A stretch of DNA of 64,000 nt from the NCBI GenBank assembly GCA_047495785.1, contig JBLDXI010000025.1, positions 1,860,001 to 1,924,000 on the forward strand, read 5' to 3'. Positions within the stretch are counted from its first letter, which is position 1, and each line of letters begins with the position of its first letter. Below, piece by piece: positions 40,882 through 53,402 of this stretch. The notes below the pieces were generated by a model that saw nothing but the letters and a program-made list of their open reading frames with translations, did not search any database and was not told where the DNA came from. Both the position numbers and the translations under genes were made by a program. This DNA is from Lepidodermella squamata (lineage: Eukaryota > Gastrotricha).

Positions 40882-41344
40882 TTTTTTAACTGTTTAAAAA
40901 TGGGAAAGTAAACAATAAATAAGGTAGCCACGTTATTTAAAGGCTAAACATCCTCCTACTACCACACGTGCGTTTCGCTCATAGTCACACAGTTTTGGCA
41001 GATTTCCATGAAATTTTAACAAAAAAATGCGCACTAGTTACGACCTCACAACAACACGGCCTTTGCTGATATCTTCATTTTCGGTTAATTACGACGTGAA
41101 TTTGTCAGGCAAGCTCCCACTGTTCGCGGTTATTTGCCCTGATTTCCATGCTCATTAATTTCAAACTTTATGCGTGATTGACGATAATTGCGAGAAATCT
41201 TGGGGCAATCTTAAATTATCTTGAGGCATTTTTCGAGAAGAACTCGGTGCAAAAATTGCCTGGCGTTGTTGATGAGTATAGGGAGTAGGGTGACTGACTG
41301 CATGTAATATACAGGTGCGCAAATATTATTACTTGAAATTATAG

Positions 41345-41480
41345 CCGCTGTTTGCGCATCGACGCAATAAAGTTAAGGAGGGGCGGACGGGAGAGGCGCG
41401 CGCGCCCGGTTTCGTGTATCTCGCCCTACTCGCACACAGGGAGGATGAGCGCACTTGACTCGGCACGCGCGCATAGTGTT
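41345..41480. promoter_or_regulatory. GCGCGC cluster upstream of the frameshifted peptide gene
   Basis: A GC-rich island in AT-rich DNA: gggagaggcgcgcgcgcccgg at about 41389-41409 and cacgcgcgcatag near 41466. The motif gagaggcgcgcgcgc is also at 2170. It is about 510 bp upstream of ATG 40881 on minus, but a plus-strand promoter could also use it. Confidence 0.35.
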
Positions 41481-41699
41481 TGCGCCATCCACTCGAACGG
41501 CGCCTATGCTACCGTGTTGATTTACCGATTTAACGCGCCCGTCTCGTCACCCTTCGGTATACACAGAAGTAAGAAGAAGTAAGGAATACCCGGCCGGGCG
41601 GGCAGGCGGGCGATGACGACAACAACAGGCGTGAAGAGTGATAGGTAATATAAGTAGTAAGTGGTAATAATAGGCGCTAAAAACTTGTTATTTGTTTGA

Positions 41700-41800
41700 T
41701 CAGATGACAAGTGCGGCGCGTGGCCAGCGTATAAAAACCCGGCCGCAACTCGGTTTCGACAAGCAGTTCCGCCTTCTCCTCCTATTCACTCCTAGCCATT
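41700..41800 (+). promoter_or_regulatory. TATA-type core promoter, plus strand, no gene assigned
   Basis: gcgtataaaaacccgg puts a TATAAAA box at about 41730-41736, followed about 30 bp later by a GC-rich leader with CT-rich text (cttctcctcctattcactcc). This looks like a strong core promoter with a 5' UTR. The only frames downstream are short (for example 41692-41886 and 43149-43340), so the product, if any, is unknown; it could be a small peptide or a non-coding RNA. Confidence 0.35.
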
Positions 41801-42189
41801 TCTCGACTATTCATTCGACTTCTGGCGAGTTGGGGCGGGCGCATGCATCTCTGAGCTACCGTTCTAGGGGAGCTCGGGTTTCCTGAGACACCGAACAGTC
41901 TTATAGCAGCTATCTGCGCACCCTGTTCGTTGTCCAGTTTAACTCGAACTTCTCAATGGTTAGCGAATTCGCCGAATTAATCACCTCTCCTTATATTTTC
42001 CTTATAACTAAAAATTTTGTTTCAGGCCAATAGTTAGATATTTCAGCGGCTAATATTTTACAGCTTTAGTTTAGCGCTTAGTTTTCGCTCACAACTCTAT
42101 AATTGTTCACATAGCATTCCATTCGCAATCGGTTATATAAAATCCGCGATTATTCAGGCAAATTCCAAAATCAATTAGCAAAGGTGTGA

Positions 42190-42545
42190 GCAATACTACA
42201 TAGCGTGTCCCAGAAGTTGCGCAATTACTTTTTACATTGGAAAATTTTCGTAGAAAATTAAAATAATTTTTCAAAATTAAACCTACCGAGAGAATATTCC
42301 ATTTTTTCTCTATGATTTTTACCCCCGGAAAACCCCGGTGGTAACTGGTTCGGTGATATTCGTTATTTTATCCGGTTGGACCAAATTTCTCCGGACTTCT
42401 TTAATCCCCCAGTAACAAGTTAGATACTTGGTTACTATTTTAGTGATTTTTTGAATTTTTCAAAAAATGTTCATGGCCATCGTTTCTCATTCTAGAGTTC
42501 TGAACCCTTTTCCGTCCATTTTATTTGCTTGCGTTTCCTATAGCA
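42190..42545. repeat. Dispersed repeat family R2, copy 2
   Basis: Matches 13700-14035 in the same orientation: agttgcgcaattactttttac, ggaaaaccccgg, a accaaatttctccgg block, acaagttagatacttggttac, gttcatggccatc and ttttccgtcc with gcttgcgtttcc. No ORF. The following 42546-43672 contains no supported gene. Confidence 0.6.
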
Positions 42546-43672
42546 GAAGCTCTAATAACTACGCTAGAAAAGAGGGGCTGCTCAGGCACGTTAGGGCCAT
42601 ATTTTAATTTTACGCTAAAAGCGTTCGCAGAAAAACTATACAGGAACGTGGGTCATTTTATGCGTTGTATGAATTAAAAATTTCCACAACAGAAAAAACG
42701 GCTCTTGAATTAGCGTAACCAATATTCCTAGAATATTCAGCACACCCAAAACTGGTCTTATTCTCGGGTATCACAGAATTAATTATTTAAAATCCGAATA
42801 ATTTACGATAAAATTCTGCGTAATTTTCAGTGTATGCCGTGTCATCACTGCGAGAAATTTGCAAGAATAATTTTTTACCCGGTGTTTTTTACCTTTGGTG
42901 AAAATTTGTGACAATTCGATTTCACGTAAATATAATGTGGTAAGAAAATCATAGAATTGGCAAAAATACTTCGATTTTACGAGGATTAGCATAAGAATCG
43001 AATCTTATAGGATAGGTATAGTATAAAAACAGCTTGAAAATAGCGAGAAACTTGAGTGTTTTATTATAAAGATAAATTGAGTAAATTGAGGAGTTCCGTT
43101 TTTTAGCACCTAGGGCCGCTGAAGTTTGTCATTGCTGACGTCTGTGAAATGGACAATTTTTCAGTTTTATTGTCTTTCACGCCGGTTGAGTTACCTTGTC
43201 CCAGAGAGAAAGCTATTTCTAGCTCAGGATCAAAAAAGCTGCCCTTGTTTAGCCGAATAATGTCGCGGATTGACAAAATCATCCTTCGTATCGTGACAAT
43301 TAGTTATCTGTATAACGTGCGCAAAGAAACCAATAATTAATGGTACAAAATTCAGCAAAAACGCACATTTTGACATTAATCGAATCAGGCTAAACAGCCT
43401 AGTTATTCCCTCGACAACAATAGGTCGTTTTTTGTACTAATGATCGTTACAGCTTTGTTTTTTATTCATGTTTTCACAACAGTACCGGTCAGTTTATTTG
43501 CACTCATCGATGAAAATCGCGTGTATAATAGCTGTCATTTTCCACCGTGAGCTTCAAATTAAAGTTATAAATTAACATAAAATTCTTGTAATATAATATT
43601 TTGTATAGTTAAATTCTGAGAAAAATCATTCAGCGGTGAGCGAGTTCGTTAAAAGCGTCACGTGACCTTCAA

Positions 43673-46600
43673 TTACACGTAATTAGCCTGCTGAAGGGCT
43701 TGCGAGTTGACAGTCGCCCGGCCACCGGACACAGCACTGCTGCCCGCCTTATTGCGCCGCGACAATCCAGCAGTGTCAACATAGCGCGGGTTTACCACGC
43801 TCGGGTTATCGGGCATGCGCGGGCGTGCCGACCGGCTGCGATGCCGCGGGTTTAGCAGCGTCGAGCCGTTGCCTCCGAGTAAGGACGTGCCCGACCCGGG
43901 TGCGGCGTGGCGTTCAGCGCGGCGTCTTCGGCAGCACGCGTTCAGGCCAAAATCGATATCGGCAGCGGCGACCAAGTGGAAGAACGTGTCGAGACGATGC
44001 GTTAACATACCAGCGTATTGGATGAACAGAATTACAGCGAAGAAGAACAGGAAAACCATACCTAAGGGCAAAGAAATTGAATGCTGGAACTCTAATCAAA
44101 ATTGGACTTACCCAAGGGTTCGAAGTATTCGAGCCGACTCGAGTCGTCACCACGTGGGATGGGCACGAAAATCGCGTATTTCAGCAAGTCTTGATGGTAC
44201 TGCAGTTGGAAAGTGATGACAATCCACAAGAAGTTCATCATCGAAACGCCGAACACAACGTTGTCACGTAGCACCTTCAACTCAGCCGCAATCTTCTCCT
44301 TCTTCTGCTTATCATCCGGCAACGGGTAGGCATAGCGGCGGATCAGTTGGTTCCAGAAGTCGACTTCATCCTGCTCGAGGTGACGAATCGGACCCTTACC
44401 GACAATGTCGTTTTTCAGCCAGAACTCTTGGTCGACTTGAATAGGCTCAGCTGGCTTGGGCGCGGCTGGCTTCGGCGGTTCGGGGACAGGCTCGACAACA
44501 ACAGTTGGAACCTCGGCTTGCTCAGTTGGGACAGGCCGCGGGATATTAGCAGCCTCGCTTTCAATATCGGTGAACCTCACAGTTCGACTTGGCTCGATGC
44601 CAACACGCTCTTTCGCCATTACGGTCAGCAGATCGCGAATGTCCTTGAGTAGCGGCAGGGTGTCTGCAGCGTTTTGCAGATTTCCAGCTGAAGATACGGT
44701 ATCGCGATGAGCTAGACCCTTCAGGAAGTCTTTCATATCACTGACGATTTGAGTGACACCGATTCTTTGAAGGAAGTTGCCACCAGCTGCTGCTGTAGCC
44801 TTCTTCTTCGCCTTATCAGCCTCCGCCTTGTCCTTTTCCTCCTCCTGTTGCTGCTGGAGTTGGACCGGCGTTTCGCGGGTACCCCATGATACGTTGTTCA
44901 AATTTGCCAGCGAATAAATCGTGAGCAAGAGGTAGCCGGCTGGGATGCAGAGAACGTAGAGCCAACCGTGGATGAGATCGGTGAACTCTTTCGGGTGACA
45001 TCCGGCCGATGATATGAAGATGGCGAAGAGCGACATGACGAAGATTACGTTCGGTGATGTGATGGATTCTTGCAGGCCGTTGATGATTGTACCGACTATT
45101 ACGACAAGCATAATCACAGCGTAGATTGCACTCAGAACCGCAGCAGTCTAAAAGAAATTCGATATTAGTATTCGTTTGGTTAAACAAGTGTCTTTAGTCT
45201 AATGAAGCATCTCTCCAGTTATATTGGCAATCTGGCAAACTCAGGTTTGTCGAATCACAATTCTAAGCTTTGCACCTCGCCATAATTTGCAGAGAATTAG
45301 AGTTTTTGAGCTTGCAGTTTTTAAATTGATAATGCCAAACAATGAAAACCGTACGTGAAGTCAAGTTTCTCAGTAGCTCTGGTATGTCTATGAGCTGAAC
45401 CTTTTTGAATGTTGACCAATTGAAAGTGGTACCAGAATCTAATTATTTTACCAGACCCCAATGTTCAATTGTTATCGATCAACCATTACCTAATCCCTAA
45501 GGTCTAGTCGAAATATTCCCTTTTTGTAACAAAAGATTAGGTCTCACTAGGGGCATTTTTGACATCAAACTCGAGGTAAAATGGTTGGATATGTTGCGGA
45601 GCTTAACTTACATTAATTTGTGTGTCAGTTTTGCATGTCATGCAAACTGCCAGGAAGAACGCAGGCGGAGCCATTGAAATAATGTACGACTGAATGAGAT
45701 CAAGGTGGAACACAGCGTTGTACGCGCCAGCAATCATCATAATAATCGTAGCCGGGCCAAGCAGGGTCGAAATGAGCAAAATGAACTGATACGCAACGTA
45801 GGGCAGCGAGAAGTTGTCGTTCATGATGACAGTCTGGCGCCAAGACGACAAAAGATCGACGATGTTGGACAGGGTCGACGGGCCCCAACGACGGCGTTGT
45901 TGGTAGAACTCGTTGAAAGATTCCGGGCAGTGGGTCAAGGCATCGGCGGCAGCTGAGTATTCAGCTCGGTAGCCTTGTTGTAGCAACAGGGTGCAAAGCC
46001 AACGATCCTCGCCCTGATCGTACTGGACGTAGTGGGCAGCTTCCGTACTGGTCGTAGCGTAGGCGCGCATGACGTTATCGTCCATCAGAGCCGAACCGCG
46101 GAAGAGGGAGAAGCAACCGGGTGTACAGAGTACGCAGCCGAAAACGTGCTCAGCAGCCTTTTGCAGCCAATGGGCAATAGCGTACTCGAACTTCTGGTAC
46201 CACACCATCGGACCACGGCCAATCGGGTGAATGCGACCACAAGCAGCTCCGACCTTCTTACTCTTCTTCATCAAATCAAGCAGCAGCAGGACAGATGAAG
46301 CTCGGAAGTCGACATCTCCGTCTAGAGTTAGCAGGAAGGTGTTTTCGGCGGCTTGAGCCGTGTTCTCGCCGACGTGACGGAAAACTTCGGGGTAGTCAAG
46401 TTTGTCCAGTTTCAGCTTGATCTTCTCGTCTTCACCCATCGATTTCGCGCGTTGCTGCTCGCCAAGTTGCCAACGGCGGCGGTACAACGGGTCTTGGCAA
46501 TACAGTTTGTAGCCCAATAGGTAGTACATGTACATGACCTATACAACAGGTAATCAGAAAATTCAGAGTGAAAATGTGATTCACAGACCTGAGACCAGCG

Positions 46601-49600
46601 TTTCTTGTGGCGCATTCGATTCTTGTCCTTGAGGTGAACCACGAGAAGAGTGCCACCAGGAAGCATCCAGATCAGGCGACCACCGTAAGGAGTCGGAATT
46701 CGAGCCGGGTCAGGAAGTTCGAAAAATCGGTTGTAGACAGCAGTTCCAGCATCACGCAGTACATCAACCATAGTTCGGACGAATTCGTTAGGTTGAACGC
46801 CCTAAATTCACAGAAATAAAGAAGAGCTATCAAGATTAAGGGAAAGCTACCTGGCAATCAGCAGTCATTTCCATTGAATCGTCGAAAATAATGTGAGTCT
46901 CATACTCGTAGTAGTTGATCTGCGAAAGAATCTCACTGGCCGCTCCTAAGGTCTCAGGATCGCTTGACGCGTGCAGGGTCTCCAGAACCCTCTTCCTCTC
47001 CGCATGATCCTTGTCCATCCTGAAAATCGACTTCATCAACTCCGTCATCTCATCGCGTGTTTCGTGCCACATGGTCGCACAGGCGTAGATTCGGGGTACG
47101 ATTGGTGGAGAATCATTCGCGCCATTATGGTTCTTCTTACGCCCACTTGGCGAGTCATTACCCGACAGCAGCAATGTATCATTGATTCGTCGATTGAACA
47201 TAAGCCACTGTTCCATGAATGGCGAGCAAAGACCTGGTAATACGAAGATTTTCTCGACCTCGGCAAGACGTTCGCAGTTCAGGAACCAAACGTGGAAAGC
47301 TGCTAGATTCTGCGCGAAGTACCAAAGAATCAACACAGTTGGATAGATCCATAACGCATCGTCATTCTCCCGCGGTAGACAGTACCACTTATTGCCAGGC
47401 ATGTCGAAAACCGTTGCCAGCCAATGAAGCATCCTGCCAACGATTGGAAAGTTCGGATCAACAGGTTGGCAACGAATCAGCATGATCGCAACTGTCAACG
47501 GCGTCGCGAGAGCTAACGGAAGAGCGAACGCGAGTTGTTGCATGAGCAGCTTGCAGGCCAAGGCTGAGGCGAGGAATGCGATGAAAGTCGACGTGATGTG
47601 GGCGATGAACATCGAGGTGACGTTGAGAAGACCGGCGTCGGCTAGATCTTGAATCGAGTAGTTGCCGAACAGAAGTTCAGTCTCGTTCTTTGTGTGTTCC
47701 GCCATAATCTCGGCGGTCAAGTTGATCTTGAAGTTTTCGTATGGGTCGTTAGTCAAACTAGAGCCGGTAAAATTCGAGGTGAGAAAGCTGTGCAGAGGCG
47801 ACATGAACGGCATTTCCCAAACTGGGGTGTTTGAAAATGCGAAATCGGCGAAGAGACAGGCGACGAGACGAGATCCGCATAGAATCACGGTAAGCTTATC
47901 TTTCACACGGTACAAATCACCCATGATCGCAGGCCAGTTCGGAATTCGAATAGAACCTAAGAATAAAGCTTATAAGTCTACCTGATCAAAATCCTTAAAA
48001 GCTTACCGAATTGTAAAGGTTCCGAGAAAATCAAGTTCAGGGTCCATACGAACGATACCAGGAACAGACTGACTGGCAGCTCCCAGGTTCGAATCTCCTT
48101 CCAGCCACTCGAAGTGCCCAAAATGATGAATGGAATGATGCTGAGCACCAAAGCCGTGAAGTAGGCCAACTTGTTCAGAAACTTTCGCTGCATCACGCCA
48201 ATCATACAGCTGTATGCGTCTGATACGAAAATCAGCCCGCAGATGCTTGGTATGGACGAAACGGCCATTGCGAATGAAGTCAGCTTCCAAATGTTGGTGC
48301 CGGGTATGATGACGCGGTTGATGAAGAGAACCACGCCGAAGCTGTGGGCGCATTCTAGACCGACTAGGAAGGCGATGACGTAGAACGCGGGCAGGGCTTG
48401 CGAACCGGCGAAACCCACTCGGACGATGCCGAATAGGAACCATAGTGCGGTCGGTGCTAGGACGGCGGCGAGAGATAGGAAGTGGCAGTATTCAGTGTAT
48501 TCGTACCGGCCACCTTCGTGAACTTTGAAAAATTCTTCAACAATGGGAGGCTGAAATTAGAGTAGGATTAAGGCCGAATTCCGCTTTTAAAATCCCCTGA
48601 TACTGAATTCTATGACTTAATTTTACTTCACCGCTCCGTTTTTTATTAGTCCTATAATTCGTATAATTCGTATATTCATATTCCTTTTTCCTATTCCTAT
48701 TCCTATTCCTATTCCTATTCCTATTCCTATTCCTATTCCTATATTCCTATTCCTATTCCTTTATTCCTATATTCCTATTCTTATTCCTATTTGTATTCCC
48801 TACCCTAAACCTTACTTTAAACAGCAATCTTTATTATTTTTTCCTTTTTCCTATTCCTATCTGTGATCCCATTTAGAGTTTAATTAAGATAATTTGATTA
48901 TTTTAATTCGAGGAAACCTTAATACTTGATAATTAATTTTATATAAGTTTTACGGAATTAAAGATCCTGTTCAATTCACGCCATCCTATAAGTATTTGAA
49001 TTTCGATATTCTAGACATTGCCATTCTTAAATTCCCTTTTTGTCCCATTCCTATTCTTCAAGTATGGTAACAAAAAGTCTGCATACCTCGATTTGAATGA
49101 TATCTTTCCAAGAACCAGCCAGGGTCAAAAATGTAAGTCGACTGGTAACAACAGACCCGAGAACAGTGACGAAAAGCGCGATGTAAATCGTGAACCGGCA
49201 AACTTGAACCCAGGTCGCGAACTGCGGCTTATCCTCCTGGTCCAACATTTGCTCGCGTTGCACCTTTCGAAACACATCCCACGGGTATTTCGGCTTGCTG
49301 AACGGGCTCGATTCCGGCTCTTCATTTTCACATTCAGCCGCCGGCGCTGGTTTCTTCTCAGCATTCTGCTCGACGTTGGCTGTAGGCGGTGGCGGGGCTG
49401 TTTTTTTCAGGGCAGACCGCTTTGGAACCCCAGACTGCGACCCAGGTGGTTGCTGATGGTCGTTCTCATCGCCACTTTCGTGCTCGATTACGCTGATTTT
49501 AACCTCTTCGGGAGCTTCATCTGACCCGGTTTTTTCGCTGCCCTTGCGAGGGGTGCTGGACGCGGGTGCGGATGACTGACCCGGGCGTAGTGAGCTTGAC

Positions 49601-50144
49601 CCGGTTGTAGGCTTCAAGGTCGATTTAGCGGCGGCTGCTTTGTTTGAGTCGAAGACAAATTCGTCCTCGGATTCTGGATCGTTTGGGGCGTTTTGGCGAC
49701 TTTGAGGTCGTAAACTCGACCTGCCCATGGAACCTACCTAATAAAAGCAAAAATTATTTTAAATTCAATCTTAAAATTAAATTCAATTGAAAAAATAGGT
49801 AAAAATGGGGATAATTTTTTCGGAGAAATTTGAAAAAATTTGAAAAAGATTGTCCTCAACATTTCGGGTAAATTTCCAATTCTATTTATCAGAATTTTTT
49901 TCGGGCAAAAAGACAATAAAACAATCCAATTAATGGGGTTATAGAAATGATCCTAATGATAATTAAGGGTGACTTGGAACTTGGAGCCAAGGAATCCAAC
50001 TTGGAACCTTGGAACCTAAACCAGAATGAACCTGTCTTGTTCATTTCCAACAAAACAATAAAATTGGAACTTGCTACATAATTCCAATATTTTTTAGAAA
50101 ATATGGGAGAAATTAGGACAAGCAATTACCTTGTTAAGCTCCAT
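43673..50144 (-). CDS. chs: Animal chitin synthase (CHS, kkv/chs-1 class)
   Basis: Eight exons in phase: 50144-50130, 49737-49087, 48550-48007, 47956-46851, 46801-46589, 46538-45612, 45147-44112, 44061-43673; about 1626 residues. The start is MELNK in a 15-bp first exon; ATG 49728 is a second in-frame candidate. The first 190 residues are low-complexity, Pro/Ser/Glu-rich. Several membrane segments follow before the GT2 catalytic region. Catalytic motifs: LDGDVDFRAS near residue 917, GEDRW near 1021 and QQRRRWGPS near 1057, plus the conserved SWGTRE after the next membrane cluster. A Gln/Glu/Lys coiled coil (QLQQQQEEEKDKAEADKAKK) follows, as in arthropod class A enzymes, then further helices (MVFLFFFAVILFIQYAGML) and an Arg-rich cytosolic tail. 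The enzyme polymerises UDP-GlcNAc and extrudes chitin for cuticle, gut lining or eggshell. Confidence 0.97.
48675..48800. repeat. Hexamer microsatellite (cctatt)n
   Basis: About 18 copies of cctatt, slightly interrupted by ttattcct and cttattcc variants, in the chitin synthase intron 48551-49086. Confidence 0.95.
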
Positions 50145-50735
50145 TGTGAACAAGGCCGATAAAATGTAGTAAAATTATTGCGGTAAAACTTCGATCCGGC
50201 GCGTCGTTGTTGAGTTAAAAATTACTGGTAAAAATAAATAGAGGGAAGTCGTTGATGCTATAGGGGTTGAACGTTAATTTTTAAATTTTCTATTTTTCAA
50301 AATTTTGCGCCAAATATTTTTCGAGAACAGCGGCGCGTGCTGCGTCGTACGCGTGCCGAGTCACGCTCGAGCGCACCCATTGCGTAATAAGTACTACATT
50401 TGATGTTTTTGCGCTCATTCATGAAAATTCCCGAACAAAATTCAACAGGAATTCTAAACTAATTCAGTTTTATTTTCATTAAACGTAAATTTGCACCAAC
50501 GTAGAAATGATCAATTTGAGCAATCATAAACCAAACCGTACTGTTCACTTGAAAAAACAGAATTGAAAAAAACTAAAATATCGACAGTTTTCAAAGATTT
50601 CCAACAACTTCACATACCAGCCTGCATTTCTGTTAATAATCATCAAAAATGTGGAATCAAATCGTAAAATCACAATTTTCAACAATTTTAACAAGCTAAA
50701 AATCATTCAAGGGTATAAGTTCGCGATAGAGCGTT
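50145..50735. promoter_or_regulatory. Chitin synthase upstream region
   Basis: The 590 bp between the chitin synthase start and the next minus-strand gene's stop. Around 50333-50385 there is a GC-rich, CpG-containing patch (gcggcgcgtgctgcgtcgta) about 200 bp upstream of the ATG that probably holds promoter elements. No other gene seen. Confidence 0.35.
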
Positions 50736-51941
50736 TTATGTGTTTCCGCTTGATTCAGCCTTAGATCCACCAATCTTAGCCGCTAGGTTCCGGGCCCACA
50801 TGTAGAAGGCGCCTCGTTGTAGGCAGATGTTGTAGGAATTGCCGAAAACTTTCATGCACTGTTCGAATCGGCGAACTTTTTCCTCTTCGAGTTCTTGCTG
50901 TCGAATTCGAACTGCCAATTGCCGCATTTTCGAGACGTCATTTTGCAAGAAAGACCGAGCTATTCCCTCTAAAGAAACAGGAAATTTATTACAAAAAAAT
51001 TATTTTCTGCAAAATATTTTCATCACAACAAGCTTTTTCGTGATTTAATCCTATAAATATCTGATTTTTTTAAATTTAAATTAATTGTCGCAATTGATAT
51101 TTTAAACGATTTTGGATGACCCGAACTAAATTTTTATGCCGTCTCACGCTGACAAGTCCGAATTTAGATAACTTGAGATCTAATAAAAATGGGTCTTGCT
51201 TATTTAGCGGAACCAATTTTCAACAGTTTATTCACCAAAAACGCATTTCCTGAATTTTCTAAAATTTCACGATTAATTAAAAAATCCGGGACTACTCCAA
51301 AACAGCCAAGAAAAAACGAAAGAGACCAAAACAGCCAAAAAAATCCGATTGTTCTCGTTGCGCAACAATCGAAAAGTTTGGCTGTTATGGTATCATTTAT
51401 TTTAGTGTCATTTGTTTTGGAGTAGTCCCAAAAATCCAAATAAATTACGTTGAAATTCTCCGCAATTTTTTTTACGAGGCCTGGTCCTAAATTTCAGAAC
51501 GCGACGCGGTCATGATCAACATATTCATTCGAAAATGGCCTTTTTCATAAGTTTGCCATTATTTAGTTCCGCTACAGTCAATTTTGTTCCGCGAAAAATA
51601 AGCTGATAACAAAGATCCTGAAATTTTCAAAATTCAACACAGATAGGAGACCTTCAGTTGGAGACAGAAATCTTTGAAAAAAATATAAAATATTAGTAGA
51701 AAATCAGATTTTTTCAAACTTTAGAACAAATTGAATTTTTCTTTTGAAAATTGAGGAATTTTTTCACCTAATTCGACGTGAAGGTTAAGAACTTACCAGG
51801 TATCTGTCTTCTCCACTTGGCAGATTCAGGCTCAACGTCTCGCCTAAATCTACTCTGGATCGGCAATGCTTCAATCGTAATCGAAAATGCTGCAGCAATA
51901 AGCGTGAAGCATATAAAACTGCTGAAAATGTAGTTCTTCAT
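50736..51941 (-). CDS. Small secreted peptide with one Cys pair, unrecognised family
   Basis: Two exons, 51941-51797 and 50968-50736, with phase-1 junction (G|GTAAGT, TTCTTTAG|AG); about 125 residues. Signal peptide: MKNYIFSSFICFTLIAAAF, then ITIEALP. A possible propeptide follows with basic sites (RFRRD, WRRQ). The likely mature region begins near EGIARSFLQNDVSKMRQ and contains RRFEQCMKVFGNSYNICL, with two cysteines ten residues apart, then RGAFYMWARNLAAKIGG. The amphipathic helix followed by a Cys loop suggests a peptide hormone or secreted effector. It shares this layout and many residues with the frameshifted gene at 40565-40881. The 828-bp intron contains a MITE. I know of no matching family. 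Confidence 0.7.
51288..51429. mobile_element. 142-bp MITE with 8-bp target duplication (hAT-like)
   Basis: Perfect 16-bp terminal inverted repeats: gggactactccaaaac at 51288-51303 and its complement at 51414-51429, with weaker complementarity further in. Flanked by identical 8-bp direct repeats aaaaatcc at 51280-51287 and 51430-51437. Eight-bp duplications are typical of hAT elements (also P and Merlin). It has frames open on both strands, explained by the inverted structure, and lies in the intron of the peptide gene. Confidence 0.85.
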
Positions 51942-52424
51942 CGTAAATTAATATAAGTTTTTTCTAAAAAGCATAATAAAAAAGCTGTAAAAATATTCCT
52001 TCATCGTAAAATGAATGTATAACTGCGCTCTTCTGCAAAGCGTAAATTGTCTAGATAACAGGTCGAATTTTTTACTTATTTATTTCGGGTAACCAAAATT
52101 ATTATTGCGTCATGCTTAGCTGAGTTCTGGTACATTACTGCGGGTAACCTTTGATCTGGCCGGTGAATCATACGAGGGCGTAGAAACAGCAACAGACCAC
52201 GAGTGCAAGCCGCACGCACTTATACGACCACAATTTTTTGCACCCTATGAACTACCTGTTATTCGCCGACTATTACGATTATCATCACATATATACTGCT
52301 GAACGTGTCCGCATATTATTATTATGATTAATGGACAGCGGTGTGTGCGTTGTTTATTTCTTTGTGTTTTTGACTGATTCGCATTGCTTCACTCGTTACT
52401 TCGCGCTAACCAAAAAATTGCGTC

Positions 52425-52560
52425 GCAGTGCGTACGTTTTTTCTCGCTCTCTGTCAAAGTGCGCGCGCTAATTGCGCCTCGCATTTTGCTCTATTTTTAT
52501 GTATTTTTTTGCGCGTGCGTGTGCACGTGAGCGCGAGACTAACACGCGCGAGTAAATTTA
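52425..52560. promoter_or_regulatory. GCGCGC/CpG cluster upstream of the secreted-peptide gene
   Basis: tctctgtcaaagtgcgcgcg near 52445 and ttgcgcgtgcgtgtgcacgt with acacgcgcgag near 52510-52550, about 510 bp upstream of ATG 51941 on minus. Same composition and distance as the clusters at 2165 and 41390. The 89-codon frame at 52428-52697 overlaps it but lacks coding character. Confidence 0.35.
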
Positions 52561-53040
52561 TAACTGCTATATATAGTTGTTTATTCCACTTTTCGAGCTC
52601 ACCTCGACTGGTAGGGTGCGTGGTGCGCGTTTATGGCCTGACTGTAACGCGTGGGCTGAATTATTTTCGTTCGAAAAATTTTGGCTCACCGGGTTAATTT
52701 CGGACAACGTTGTTTTTCGAACCAGCTTCAGTTTCGGACACGCATATGGTTGACTGAAATTCAGGCGAGTGAATTTAAAGCGAATAATGTAAACACCTAA
52801 ATCTCAAAAAGCGGAAAAATTCCCAGCTAACCCGAACATTTTAGCTAATTAAAGGAAGCTATAACCCAATGTAGGCAATAATTAATTGAGACATTGTCAG
52901 AAATTACCTCGTATTTGCGTGATTTTGAAGCTAATCGAATTTGTAATAAAATTACATTTTGGGGACGTTCAAGCCATTCGTACATTGCTTTGCGCGATTT
53001 TTCTCAAACATCCTTGACGATTCGGTTTTTTTCATTTGTC

Positions 53041-53320
53041 GACGTTCCTGAACCTACGAATTTTTTATTTAATCTACATGGTGCCCTAAGCTATGTAGAA
53101 AGATTTTAAAAAAATGTTGGTTCCAAAACGGTTGATATTGGAAAAACCACTGATTTCGATACTTGGAATCGTTATCGGCTTTTCAGGCTGAAGTGAAACT
53201 CGTAGCGCAAAATGCGGGGAATATGGAGATCATAAGATTGAGATTCTAGTGAGACGCGAAACTTGGTAAAACCTTTATTCGATGAGAAATCTAGTGCTGG
53301 ATTCCCCAATTTCGCGCTGG
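53041..53320 (+). repeat. Dispersed repeat family R1, copy 2
   Basis: Core gatattggaaaaaccactga, then tacttggaatcgttatcggc, and the 3' block gaaatctagtgctgga, in the same order as at 38295-38600. Confidence 0.65.
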
Positions 53321-53328
53321 AACCTTAT

Positions 53329-53402
53329 TGAAGCCTTATTGAACCCTATTGAACCCTATTGAACCTTATTGAAGCCTTATTGAACCCTATTGAACCTTAT
53401 CG
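53329..53402. repeat. Minisatellite, gaaccctatt type
   Basis: About seven units alternating between ttgaaccctat, ttgaaccttat and ttgaagccttat, directly after R1 copy 2; it may have grown from the repeat's ggaaccc end. Confidence 0.85.

Noticed and set aside
51189-51439. Overlapping frames on both strands in the peptide-gene intron
   Set aside because: Explained by the inverted structure of the MITE; no coding signature.
52428-52697. 89-codon plus-strand frame
   Set aside because: Overlaps the CpG-rich upstream cluster, has promoter-like composition and no homology.
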